Shown here: positions 37,718 through 49,900 of the stretch, piece after piece | Numbering within the stretch: the first letter of the stretch is position 1 | How the letters are laid out: every line of letters begins with the position of its first letter | NCBI GenBank assembly: GCA_037013495.1 | Contig: CM072803.1 | Coordinates: forward strand, 55,813,627-55,877,626 | Length of the DNA: 64,000 nucleotides | Reading direction: 5' to 3' | From: Hippophae tibetana | Taxonomy: Eukaryota > Streptophyta > Magnoliopsida > Rosales > Elaeagnaceae | Made by a program: the position numbers and the translations under genes | Notes under the pieces: model-generated | The model's input: only the letters and a program-made list of their open reading frames with translations | What the model was told of the DNA's origin: nothing | Database searches by the model: none

Positions 37718-40700
37718 GTTGTCCCTTTCTCCCTAGAAATCTAGGTTTCAAACCCATTCTAAGAGTAAGAGTTAGTGAAATATGATGGTACATATTACGC
37801 TCATCCACAATAGCAATTTTTCTAAATAGGTAACAAAACGTTTACAAATGATGTCTGAAACAACCTCTATCCATCAACATTTTTCATTTATAAGGGAGGT
37901 AATATAATTTGCATGAATTTTCCTATGCTAGGAATTAGGACTTACAAAGGAAACAAAATAATCATAGATCATCGAGAAAAATCAATAAGGGGATAATAAA
38001 ACATAATCATTTTCTCATGTCTATATTATAAAAGAAAGTTGCCGAAATAAATATTACGCGTTTTATTTCCTAATAATTATGATATATTTAAGTGAAATTA
38101 TTACGTCTTATGATGCAAAACTATTTAAATTTGAAATTTTATTAATTATTCTAAATAAGAGATCAATAATTCTCATTTTCGACTCATTTTTGACATCAAT
38201 ATTCTTAACTTATTTATAAGTTATTGTGGTTGTTTTGGATGGGATCGTAATGAATTTGCCTTTGGTTGTCCCTTTCTCCCTAGAAATCTAGGTTTCAAAC
38301 CAATTCTAAGAGTAAGAGTTAGTGAAATATGATGCTACATATTACGCTCATCCAGAATAGGAATTTTTCTAGCTAGGTAACAAAAAGTTTACAAATGATG
38401 TCTGAAACAACCTCTATCCATCAACATTTTTCATTTGAAAGGGAGGTAATATAATTTGCATGAATTTGCCTGTGCTTGGAATTAAGACTTACAAAGGAAA
38501 CAAAATAATCATAGATCATCGAGAAATATCAATAAGGGGAAAATAAAACATAATCATTTTCTCATGTCTATATTATAAAAGAAAGTTGGCAAAATAAATA
38601 CTACGTGTTTTATTTCCTAATAATTATGATATATTTAAGTGAAATTATTACGTCTTATGATGCAAAACTATTTAAATTTGAAATTTTGTTCATTATTCTA
38701 AATAAGAGATCAATAATTCTCATTTTCAACTCATTTTTGACGTCAATATTCTTAACTTATTTATAAGTTATTTTCGTTTTTTTGGATGGCATCGTAATGA
38801 ATTTGCCTTTGCTTGTCCCTTTCTCCCTAGAAATCTAGGTTTCAAACCCATTCTAGGAGTAAGAGTTAGTGAAATATGATGCTACATATTACGCTCATCC
38901 AGAATAGCAATTTTTCTAGCTAGGTAACAAAAAGTTTACAAATGATGTCTGAAACAACCTCTATCCATCAACATTTTTCATTTGGAAGGGAGGTAATATA
39001 ATTTGCATGAATTTGCCTGTGCTTGGAATTAAGACTTACAAAGGAAAGAAAATAATCATAGATCATCGGGAAAAATCAATAAGGGGAAAATAAAACATAA
39101 TCATTTTCTCATGTCTATATTATAAAAGAAAGTTGGCGAAATAAATATTACGCGTTTTATTTCCTAATAATTATGATATATTTAAGTGAAATTATTACGT
39201 CTTATGATGCAAAACTATTTAAATTTGAAATTTTATTAATTATTCTAAATAAGAGATCAATAATTCTCATTTTCGACTCATTTTTGACATCAATATTCTT
39301 AACTTATTTATAAGTTATTGTGGTTGTTTTGGATGGGATCGTAATGAATTTGCCTTTGGTTGTCCCTTTCTCCCTAGAAATCTAGGTTTCAAACCCATTC
39401 TAAGAGTAAGAGTTAGTGAAATATGATGGTACATATTACGCTCATCCACAATAGCAATTTTTCTAAATAGGTAACAAAACGTTTACAAATGATGTCTGAA
39501 ACAACCTCTATCCATCAACATTTTTCATTTATAAGGGAGGTAATATAATTTGCATGAATTTTCCTATGCTAGGAATTAGGACTTACAAAGGAAACAAAAT
39601 AATCATAGATCATCGAGAAAAATCAATAAGGGGATAATAAAACATAATCATTTTCTCATGTCTATATTATAAAAGAAAGTTGGCGAAATAAATATTACGC
39701 GTTTTATTTCCTAATAATTATGATATATTTAAGTGAAATTATTACGTCTTATGATGCAAAACTATTTAAATTTGAAATTTTATTAATTATTCTAAATAAG
39801 AGATCAATAATTCTCATTTTCGACTCATTTTTGACATCAATATTCTTAACTTATTTATAAGTTATTGTGGTTGTTTTGGATGGGATCGTAATGAATTTGC
39901 CTTTGGTTGTCCCTTTCTCCCTAGAAATCTAGGTTTCAAACCAATTCTAAGAGTAAGAGTTAGTGAAATATGATGCTACATATTACGCTCATCCAGAATA
40001 GGAATTTTTCTAGCTAGGTAACAAAAAGTTTACAAATGATGTCTGAAACAACCTCTATCCATCAACATTTTTCATTTGAAAGGGAGGTAATATAATTTGC
40101 ATGAATTTGCCTGTGCTTGGAATTAAGACTTACAAAGGAAACAAAATAATCATAGATCATCGAGAAATATCAATAAGGGGAAAATAAAACATAATCATTT
40201 TCTCATGTCTATATTATAAAAGAAAGTTGGCAAAATAAATACTACGTGTTTTATTTCCTAATAATTATGATATATTTAAGTTAAATTATTACGTCTTATG
40301 ATGCAAAACTATTTAAATTTGAAATTTTGTTCATTATTCTAAATAAGAGATCAATAATTCTCATTTTCAACTCATTTTTGACGTCAATATTCTTAACTTA
40401 TTTATAAGTTATTTTCGTTTTTTTGGATGGCATCGTAATGAATTTGCCTTTGCTTGTCCCTTTCTCCGTAGAAATCTAGGTTTCAAACCCATTCTAGGAG
40501 TAAGAGTTAGTGAAATATGATGCTACATATTACGCTCATCCAGAATAGCAATTTTTCTAGCTAGGTAACAAAAAGTTTACAAATGATGTCTGAAACAACC
40601 TCTATCCATCAACATTTTTCCTTTGGAAGGGAGGTAATATAATTTGCATGAATTTGCCTATGCTTGGAATGAAGACTTACAAAGTAAAGAAAATAATCAT

Positions 40701-43700
40701 AGATCATCGGGAAAAATCAATAAGGGGAAAATAAAACATAATCATTTTCTCATGTCTATATTATAAAAGAAAGTTGGCGAAATAAATATTACGCGTTTTA
40801 TTTCCTAATAATTATGATATATTTAAGTGAAATTATTACGTCTTATGATGCAAAACTATTTAAATTTGAAATTTTATTAATTATTCTAAATAAGAGATCA
40901 ATAATTCTCATTTTCGACTCATTTTTGACATCAATATTCTTAACTTATTTATAAGTTATTGTGGTTGTTTTGGATGGGTCGTAATGAATTTGCCTTTGGT
41001 TGTCCCTTTCTCCCTAGAAATCTAGGTTTCAAACCCATTCTAAGAGTAAGAGTTAGTGAAATATGATGGTACATATTACGCTCATCCACAATAGCAATTT
41101 TTCTAAATAGGTAACAAAACGTTTACAAATGATGTCTGAAACAACCTCTATCCATCAACATTTTTCATTTATAAGGGAGGTAATATAATTTGCATGAATT
41201 TTCCTATGCTAGGAATTAGGACTTACAAAGGAAACAAAATAATCATAGATCATCGAGAAAAATCAATAAGGGGAAAATAAAACATAATCATTTTCTCATG
41301 TCTATATTATAAAAGAAAGTTGGCGAAATAAATATTACGCGTTTTATTTCCTAATAATTATGATATATTTAAGTGAAATTATTACGTCTTATGATGCAAA
41401 ACTATTTAAATTTGAAATTTTATTAATTATTCTAAATAAGAGATCAATAATTCTCATTTTTGACTCATTTTTGACATCAATATTCTTAACTTATTTATAA
41501 GTTATTGTGGTTGTTTTGGATGGGATCGTAATGAATTTGCCTTTGGTTGTCCCTTTCTCCCTAGAAATCTTGGTTTCAAACCAATTCTAAGAGTAAGAGT
41601 TAGTGAAATATGATGCTACATATTACGCTCATCCAGAATAGCAATTTTTCTAGCTAGGTAACAAAGAGTTTACAAATGATGTCTGAAACAACCTCTATCC
41701 ATCAACATTTTTCATTTGGAAGGGAGGTAATATAATTTGCATGAATTTGCCTTTGCTTGGAATTAAGACTTACAAAGGAAACAAAATAATCATAGATCAT
41801 CGAGAAATATCAATAAGGGGAAAATAAAACATAATCATTTTCTCATGTCTATATTATAAAAGAAAGTTGGCAAAATAAATACTACGCGTTTTATTTCCTA
41901 ATAATTATGATATATTTAAGTGAAATTATTACGTCTTATGATGCAAAACTATTTAAATTTGAAATTTTGTTCATTATTCTAAATAAGAGATCAATAATTC
42001 TCATTTTCAACTCATTTTTGACGTCAATATTCTTAACTTATTTATAAGTTATTTTCGTTTTTTTGGATGGCATCGTAATGAATTTTCCTTTGGTTGTCCA
42101 TTTCTCCCTAGAAATCTAGGTTTCAAACCCATTCTAGGAGTAAGAGTTAGTGAAATATGATGCTACATATTACGCTCATCCAGAATAGCAATTTTTCTAG
42201 CTAGGTAACAAAAAGTTTACAAATGATGTCTGAAACAACCTCTATCCATCAACATTTTTCATTTGGAAGGGAGGTAATATAATTTGCATGAATTTGCCTG
42301 TGCTTGGAATTAAGACTTACAAAGGAAAGAAAATAATCATAGATCATCGGGAAAAATCAATAAGGGGAAAATAAAACATAATCATTTTCTCATGTCTATA
42401 TTATAAAAGAAAGTTGGCGAAATAAATATTACGCGTTTTATTTCCTAATAATTATGATATATTTAAGTGAAATTATTACGTCTTATGATGCAAAACTATT
42501 TAAATTTGAAATTTTATTCATTATTCTAAATAAGAGATCAATAATTCTCATTTTCGACTCATTTTTGACATCAGTATTCTTAACTTATTTATAAGTTATT
42601 GTGGTTGTTTTGGATGGCATCGTGATGAATTTGCCTTTGGTTGTCCCTTTCTCCCAAGAAATCTAGGTTTCAAACCCATTCTAAGAGTAAGAGTTAGTGA
42701 AATATTATGGTACATATTACGCTCATCCTTAATAGCAATTTTTCTAAATAGGTAACAAAAAGTTTACAAATGATGTCTGAAACAACCTCTATCCATCAAC
42801 ATTTTTCATTTGGAAGGGAGGTAATATAATTTGCATGAATTTTCCTATGCTACGAATTAGGACTTACAAAGGAAACAAAATAATCATAGATCATCGAGAA
42901 AAATCAATAAGGGGAAAATAAAACATAATCATTTTCTCATGTCTATATTATAAAAGAAAGTTGGCGAAATAAATATTACGCGTTTTATTTCCTAATAATT
43001 ATGATATATTTAAGTGAAATTATTACGTCTTATGATGCAAAACTATTTAAATTTGAAATTTTATTAATTATTCTAAATAAGAGATCAATAATTCTCATTT
43101 TCGACTCATTTTTTACATCAATATTCTTAACTTATTTATAAGTTATTGTGGTTGTTTTGGATGGGATCGTAATGAATTTGCCTTTGGTTGTCCCTTTCTC
43201 CCTAGAAATCTAGGTTTCAAACCAATTCTAAGAGTAAGAGTTAGTGAAATATGATGCTACATATTACGCTCATCCAGAATAGCAATTTTTCTAGCTAGGT
43301 AACAAAAAGTTTACAAATGATGTCTGAAACAACCTCTATCCATCAACATTTTTCATTTGGAAGGGAGGTAATATAATTTGCATGAATTTGCCTGTGCTTG
43401 GTATTAAGACTTACAAAGGAAACAAAATAATCATAGATCATCGAGAAATATCAATAAGGGGAAAATAAAACATAATCATTTTCTCATGTCTATATTATAA
43501 AAGAAAGTTGGCAAAATAAATACTACGCGTTTTATTTCCTAATAATTATGATATATTTAAGTGAAATTATTACGTCTTATGATGCAAAACTATTTAAATT
43601 TGAAATTTTGTTCATTATTCTAAATAAGAGATCAATAATTCTCATTTTCAACTCATTTTTGACGTCAATATTCTTAACTTATTTATAAGTTATTTTCGTT

Positions 43701-43733
43701 TTTTTGGATGGCATCGTAATGAATTTGCCTTTG
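37718..43733. repeat. Array block V: trimeric Z-Y-X higher-order repeat, ~1641 bp
   Basis: Copies start at 37718, 38265, 38812, 39359, 39906, 40453, 40999, 41546, 42093, 42640 and 43187. Z (37718, 39359, 40999, 42640) has GATGGTAC, CTAAATAGG, mostly AACAAAACG and TTTATAAGGG, and TTTTCCTATGCTAGG. Y (38265, 39906, 41546, 43187) has CCAATTC, GCTTGGAATTAAG (GCTTGGTATTAAG at 43187), GAGAAATATC, TTCAACTC and TGACGTCA. X (38812, 40453, 42093) has CATTCTAGGAG, CATCGGGAAAAATC, GCGAAATAAATATTACG and TTGTGGTTGTTTTGG. Units start 1641, 1640 and 1641 bp apart. The fourth Z (42640) lacks the AACAAAACG and TATAAGGG variants. Confidence 0.92.
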
Positions 43734-44269
43734 GTTGTCCCTTTCTCCCAAGAAATCTAGGTTTCAAACCCATTCTAGGAGTAAGAGTTAGTGAAATATG
43801 ATGCTACATATTACGCTCATCCAGAATAGCAATTTTTCTAGCTAGGTAACAAAAAGTTTACAAATGATGTCTGAAACAACCTCTATCCATCAACATTTTT
43901 CATTTGGAAGGGAGGTAATATAATTTGTATGAATTTGCCTGTGCTTGGAATTAAGACTTACAAAGGAAAGAAAATAATCATAGATCATCGGGAAAAATCA
44001 ATAAGGGGAAAATAAAACATAATCATTTTCTCATGTCTATATTATAAAAGAAAGTTGGCGAAATAAATATTACGCGTTTTATTTCCTAATAATTATGATA
44101 TATTTAAGTGAAATTATTACGTCTTATGATGCAAAACTATTTAAATTTGAAATTTTATTAATTATTCTAAATAAGAGATCAATAATTCTCATTTTTGACA
44201 TCAATATTCTTAACTTATTTATAAGTTATTGTGGTTGTTTTGGATGGGATCGTAATGAATTTGCCTTTG
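43734..44269. repeat. 536-bp X monomer with an 11-bp deletion (copy 1 of 3)
   Basis: The usual tandem pair CTCATTTTCGA-CTCATTTTTGA is reduced to a single CTCATTTTTGA at 44188-44198. The loss is exactly one 11-bp unit, as expected for replication slippage or exchange within the doublet. The deletion shifts the reading frame past the usual TAA in the 18-bp dyad and so opens an 80-codon frame at 44095-44337, which I regard as incidental. Confidence 0.93.
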
Positions 44270-44816
44270 GTTGTCCCTTTCTCCCTAGAAATCTAGGTTT
44301 CAAACCAATTCTAAGAGTAAGAGTTAGTGAAATATGATGCTACATATTACGCTCATCCAGAATAGCAATTTTTCTAGCTAGGTAACAAAAAGTTTACAAA
44401 TGATGTCTGAAACAACCTCTATCCATCAACATTTTTCATTTGGAAGGGAGGTAATATAATTTGCATGAATTTGCCTGTGCTTGGAATTAAGACTTACAAA
44501 GGAAACAAAATAATCATAGATCATCGAGAAATATCAATAAGGGGAAAATAAAACATAATCATTTTCTCATGTCTATATTATAAAAGAAAGTTGGCAAAAT
44601 AAATACTACGCGTTTTATTTCCTAATAATTATGATATATTTAAGTGAAATTATTACGTCTTATGATGCAAAACTATTTAAATTTGAAATTTTGTTCATTA
44701 TTCTAAATAAGAGATCAATAATTCTCATTTTCAACTCATTTTTGACGTCAATATTCTTAACTTATTTATAAGTTATTTTCGTTTTTTTGGATGGCATCGT
44801 AATGAATTTGCCTTTG

Positions 44817-45352
44817 GTTGTCCCTTTCTCCCTAGAAATCTAGGTTTCAAACCCATTCTAGGAGTTAGAGTTAGTGAAATATGATGCTACATATTACGCT
44901 CATCCAGAATAGCAATTTTTCTAGCTAGGTAACAAAAAGTTTACAAATGATGTCTGAAACAACCTCTATCCATCAACATTTTTCATTTGGAAGGGAGGTA
45001 ATATAATTTGTATGAATTTGCCTGTGCTTGGAATTAAGACTTACAAAGGAAAGAAAATAATCATAGATCATCGGGAAAAATCAATAAGGGGAAAATAAAA
45101 CATAATCATTTTCTCATGTCTATATTATAAAAGAAAGTTGGCGAAATAAATATTACGCGTTTTATTTCCTAATAATTATGATATATTTAAGTGAAATTAT
45201 TACGTCTTATGATGCAAAACTATTTAAATTTGAAATTTTATTAATTATTCTAAATAAGAGATCAATAATTCTCATTTTTGACATCAATATTCTTAACTTA
45301 TTTATAAGTTATTGTGGTTGTTTTGGATGGGATCGTAATGAATTTGCCTTTG
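44817..45352. repeat. 536-bp X monomer with an 11-bp deletion (copy 2 of 3)
   Basis: It has the same single-unit CTCATTTTTGA, here at 45271-45281, exactly 1083 bp after the first. It carries GGAGTTAGAG, which it shares with the copies at 45900 and 46983. The incidental open frame is at 45178-45420. Confidence 0.93.
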
Positions 45353-45899
45353 GTTGTCCCTTTCTCCCTAGAAATCTAGGTTTCAAACCAATTCTAAGAG
45401 TAAGAGTTAGTGAAATATGATGCTACATATTACGCTCATCCAGAATAGCAATTTTTCTAGCTAGGTAACAAAAAGTTTACAAATGATGTCTGAAACAACC
45501 TCTATCCATCAACATTTTTCATTTGGAAGGGAGGTAATATAATTTGCATGAATTTGCCTGTGCTTGGAATTAAGACTTACAAAGGAAACAAAATAATCAT
45601 AGATCATCGAGAAATATCAATAAGGGGAAAATAAAACATAATCATTTTCTCATGTCTATATTATAAAAGAAAGTTGGCAAAATAAATACTACGCGTTTTA
45701 TTTCCTAATAATTATGATATATTTAAGTGAAATTATTACGTCTTATGATGCAAAACTATTTAAATTTGAAATTTTGTTCATTATTCTAAATAAGAGATCA
45801 ATAATTCTCATTTTCAACTCATTTTTGACGTCAATATTCTTAACTTATTTATAAGTTATTTTCGTTTTTTTGGATGGCATCGTAATGAATTTGCCTTTG

Positions 45900-46435
45900 G
45901 TTGTCCCTTTCTCCCTAGAAATCTAGGTTTCAAACCCATTCTAGGAGTTAGAGTTAGTGAAATATGATGCTACATATTACGCTCATCCAGAATAGCAATT
46001 TTTCTAGCTAGGTAACAAAAAGTTTACAAATGATGTCTGAAACAACCTCTATCCATCAACATTTTTCATTTGGAAGGGAGGTAATATAATTTGTATGAAT
46101 TTGCCTGTGCTTGGAATTAAGACTTACAAAGGAAAGAAAATAATCATAGATCATCGGGAAAAATCAATAAGGGGAAAATAAAACATAATCATTTTCTCAT
46201 GTCTATATTATAAAAGAAAGTTGGCGAAATAAATATTACGCGTTTTATTTCCTAATAATTATGATATATTTAAGTGAAATTATTACGTCTTATGATGCAA
46301 AACTATTTAAATTTGAAATTTTATTAATTATTCTAAATAAGAGATCAATAATTCTCATTTTTGACATCAATATTCTTAACTTATTTATAAGTTATTGTGG
46401 TTGTTTTGGATGGGATCGTAATGAATTTGCCTTTG
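45900..46435. repeat. 536-bp X monomer with an 11-bp deletion (copy 3 of 3)
   Basis: The single-unit CTCATTTTTGA is at 46354-46364. It appears identical to the copy at 44817. The next X-position monomer (46983) is full length (547 bp) and becomes Z-like in its 3' half (TTTTCCTATGCTAGG), so the run of deleted X monomers ends here. Confidence 0.93.
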
Positions 46436-46982
46436 GTTGTCCCTTTCTCCCTAGAAATCTAGGTTTCAAACCAATTCTAAGAGTAAGAGTTAGTGAAATA
46501 TGATGCTACATATTACGCTCATCCAGAATAGCAATTTTTCTAGCTAGGTAACAAAAAGTTTACAAATGATGTCTGAAACAACCTCTATCCATCAACATTT
46601 TTCATTTGGAAGGGAGGTAATATAATTTGCATGAATTTGCCTGTGCTTGGAATTAAGACTTACAAAGGAAACAAAATAATCATAGATCATCGAGAAATAT
46701 CAATAAGGGGAAAATAAAACATAATCATTTTCTCATGTCTATATTATAAAAGAAAGTTGGCAAAATAAATACTACGCGTTTTATTTCCTAATAATTATGA
46801 TATATTTAAGTGAAATTATTACGTCTTATGATGCAAAACTATTTAAATTTGAAATTTTGTTCATTATTCTAAATAAGAGATCAATAATTCTCATTTTCAA
46901 CTCATTTTTGACGTCAATATTCTTAACTTATTTATAAGTTATTTTCGTTTTTTTGGATGGCATCGTAATGAATTTGCCTTTG

Positions 46983-49900
46983 GTTGTCCCTTTCTCCCTA
47001 GAAATCTAGGTTTCAAACCCATTCTAGGAGTTAGAGTTAGTGAAATATGATGCTACATATTACGCTCATCCAGAATAGCAATTTTTCTAGCTAGGTAACA
47101 AAAAGTTTACAAATGATGTCTGAAACAACCTCTATCCATCAACATTTGTCATTTGGAAGGGAGGTAATATAATTTGCATGAATTTTCCTATGCTAGGAAT
47201 TAGGACTTACAAAGGAAACAAAATAATCATAGATCATCGAGAAAAATCAATAAGGGGAAAATAAAACATAATCATTTTCTCATGTCTATATTATAAAAGA
47301 AAGTTGGCGAAATAAATATTACGCGTTTTATTTCCTAATAATTATGATATATTTAAGTGAAATTATTACGTCTTATGATGCAAAACTATTTAAATTTGAA
47401 ATTTTATTAATTATTCTAAATAAGAGATCAATAATTCTCATTTTCGACTCATTTTTGACATCAATATTCTTAACTTATTTATAAGTTATTGTGGTTGTTT
47501 TGGATGGGATCGTAATGAATTTGCCTTTGGTTGTCCCTTTCTCCCTAGAAATCTAGGTTTCAAACCAATTCTAAGAGTAAGAGTTAGTGAAATATGATGC
47601 TACATATTACGCTCATCCAGAATAGCAATTTTTCTAGCTAGGTAACAAAAAGTTTACAAATGATGTCTGAAACAACCTCTATCCATCAACATTTTTCATT
47701 TGAAAGGGAGGTAATATAATTTGCATGAATTTGCCTGTGCTTGGAATTAAGACTTACAAAGGAAACAAAATAATCATAGATCATCGAGAAATATCAATAA
47801 GGGGAAAATAAAACATAATCATTTTCTCATGTCTATATTATAAAAGAAAGTTGGCAAAATAAATACGACGCGTTTTATTTCCTAATAATTATGATATATT
47901 TAAGTGAAATTATTACGTCTTATGATGCAAAACTATTTAAATTTGAAATTTTGTTCATTATTCTAAATAAGAGATCAATAATTCTCATTTTCAACTCATT
48001 TTTGACGTCAATATTCTTAACTTATTTATAAGTTATTTTCGTTTTTTTGGATGGCATCGTAATGAATTTGCCTTTGGTTGTCCCTTTCTCCCAAGAAATC
48101 TAGGTTTCAAACCCATTCTAGGAGTAAGAGTTAGTGAAATATGATGCTACATATTACGCTCATCCAGAATAGCAATTTTTCTAGCTAGGTAACAAAAAGT
48201 TTACAAATGATGTCTGAAACAACCTCTATCCATCAACATTTTTCATTTGGAAGGGAGGTAATATAATTTGTATGAATTTGCCTGTGCTTGGAATTAAGAC
48301 TTACAAAGGAAAGAAAATAATCATAGATCATCGGGAAAAATCAATAAGGGGAAAATAAAACATAATCATTTTCTCATGTCTATATTATAAAAGAAAGTTG
48401 GCGAAATAAATATTACGCGTTTTATTTCCTAATAATTATGATATATTTAAGTGAAATTATTACGTCTTATGATGCAAAACTATTTAAATTTGAAATTTTA
48501 TTAATTATTCTAAATAAGAGATCAATAATTCTCATTTTCGACTCATTTTTGACATCAATATTCTTAACTTATTTATAAGTTATTGTGGTTGTTTTGGATG
48601 GGATCGTAATGAATTTGCCTTTGGTTGTCCCTTTCTCCCTAGAAATCTTGGTTTCAAACCAATTCTAAGAGTAAGAGTTAGTGAAATATGATGCTACATA
48701 TTACGCTCATCCAGAATAGCAATTTTTCTAGCTAGGTAACAAAGAGTTTACAAATGATGTCTGAAACAACCTCTATCCATCAACATTTTTCATTTGGAAG
48801 GGAGGTAATATAATTTGCATGAATTTGCCTGTGCTTGGAATTAAGACTTACAAAGGAAACAAAATAATCATAGATCATCGAGAAATATCAATAAGGGGAA
48901 AATAAAACATAATCATTTTCTCATGTCTATATTATAAAAGAAAGTTGGCAAAATAAATACTACGCGTTTTATTTCCTAATAATTATGATATATTTAAGTG
49001 AAATTATTACGTCTTATGATGCAAAACTATTTAAATTTGAAATTTTGTTCATTATTCTAAATAAGAGATCAATAATTCTCATTTTCAACTCATTTTTGAC
49101 GTCAATATTCTTAACTTATTTATAAGTTATTTTCGTTTTTTTGGATGGCATCGTAATGAATTTGCCTTTGGTTGTCCCTTTCTCCCTAGAAATCTAGGTT
49201 TCAAACCCATTCTAGGAGTTAGAGTTAGTGAAATATGATGCTACATATTACGCTCATCCAGAATAGCAATTTTTCTAGCTAGGTAACAAAAAGTTTACAA
49301 ATGATGTCTGAAACAACCTCTATCCATCAACATTTTTCATTTGGAAGGGAGGTAATATAATTTGCATGAATTTGCCTGTGCTTGGTATTAAGACTTACAA
49401 AGGAAACAAAATAATCATAGATCATCGAGAAAAATCAATAAGGGGAAAATAAAACATAATCATTTTCTCATGTCTATATTATAAAAGAAAGTTGGCGAAA
49501 TAAATATTACGCGTTTTATTTCCTAATAATTATGATATATTTAAGTGAAATTATTACGTCTTATGATGCAAAACTATTTAAATTTGAAATTTTATTAATT
49601 ATTCTAAATAAGAGATCAATAATTCTCATTTTCGACTCATTTTTGACATCAATATTCTTAACTTATTTATAAGTTATTGTGGTTGTTTTGGATGGGATCG
49701 TAATGAATTTGCCTTTGGTTGTCCCTTTCTACCTAGAAATCTTGGTTTCAAACCAATTCTAAGAGTAAGAGTTAGTGAAATATGATGCTACATATTACGC
49801 TCATCCAGAATAGCAATTTTTCTAGCTAGGTAACAAAGAGTTTACAAATGATGTCTGAAACAACCTCTATCCATCAACATTTTTCATTTGGAAGGGAGGT

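Larger units (their letters stand above)
43734..46982. repeat. Array block VI: dimeric X-Y higher-order repeat, 3 x 1083 bp
   Basis: Copies start at 43734, 44270, 44817, 45353, 45900 and 46436, alternating 536 and 547 bp. The dimers start at 43734, 44817 and 45900, exactly 1083 bp apart. The X monomers (536 bp) all lack one unit of the 11-bp doublet. The second and third dimers share GGAGTTAGAG and look identical; the first has GGAGTAAGAG and CCCAAGAAATC instead. The Z monomer of block V is absent, so this dimer most simply arose from the trimer by loss of Z, followed by local amplification. Confidence 0.93.

Noticed and set aside
44095..44337. 80-codon ORF (and copies at 45178-45420 and 46261-46503) as a gene
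   Set aside because: It lies wholly within satellite monomers, results from an 11-bp deletion, has no recognisable domain or codon bias, and repeats only because the dimer repeats.
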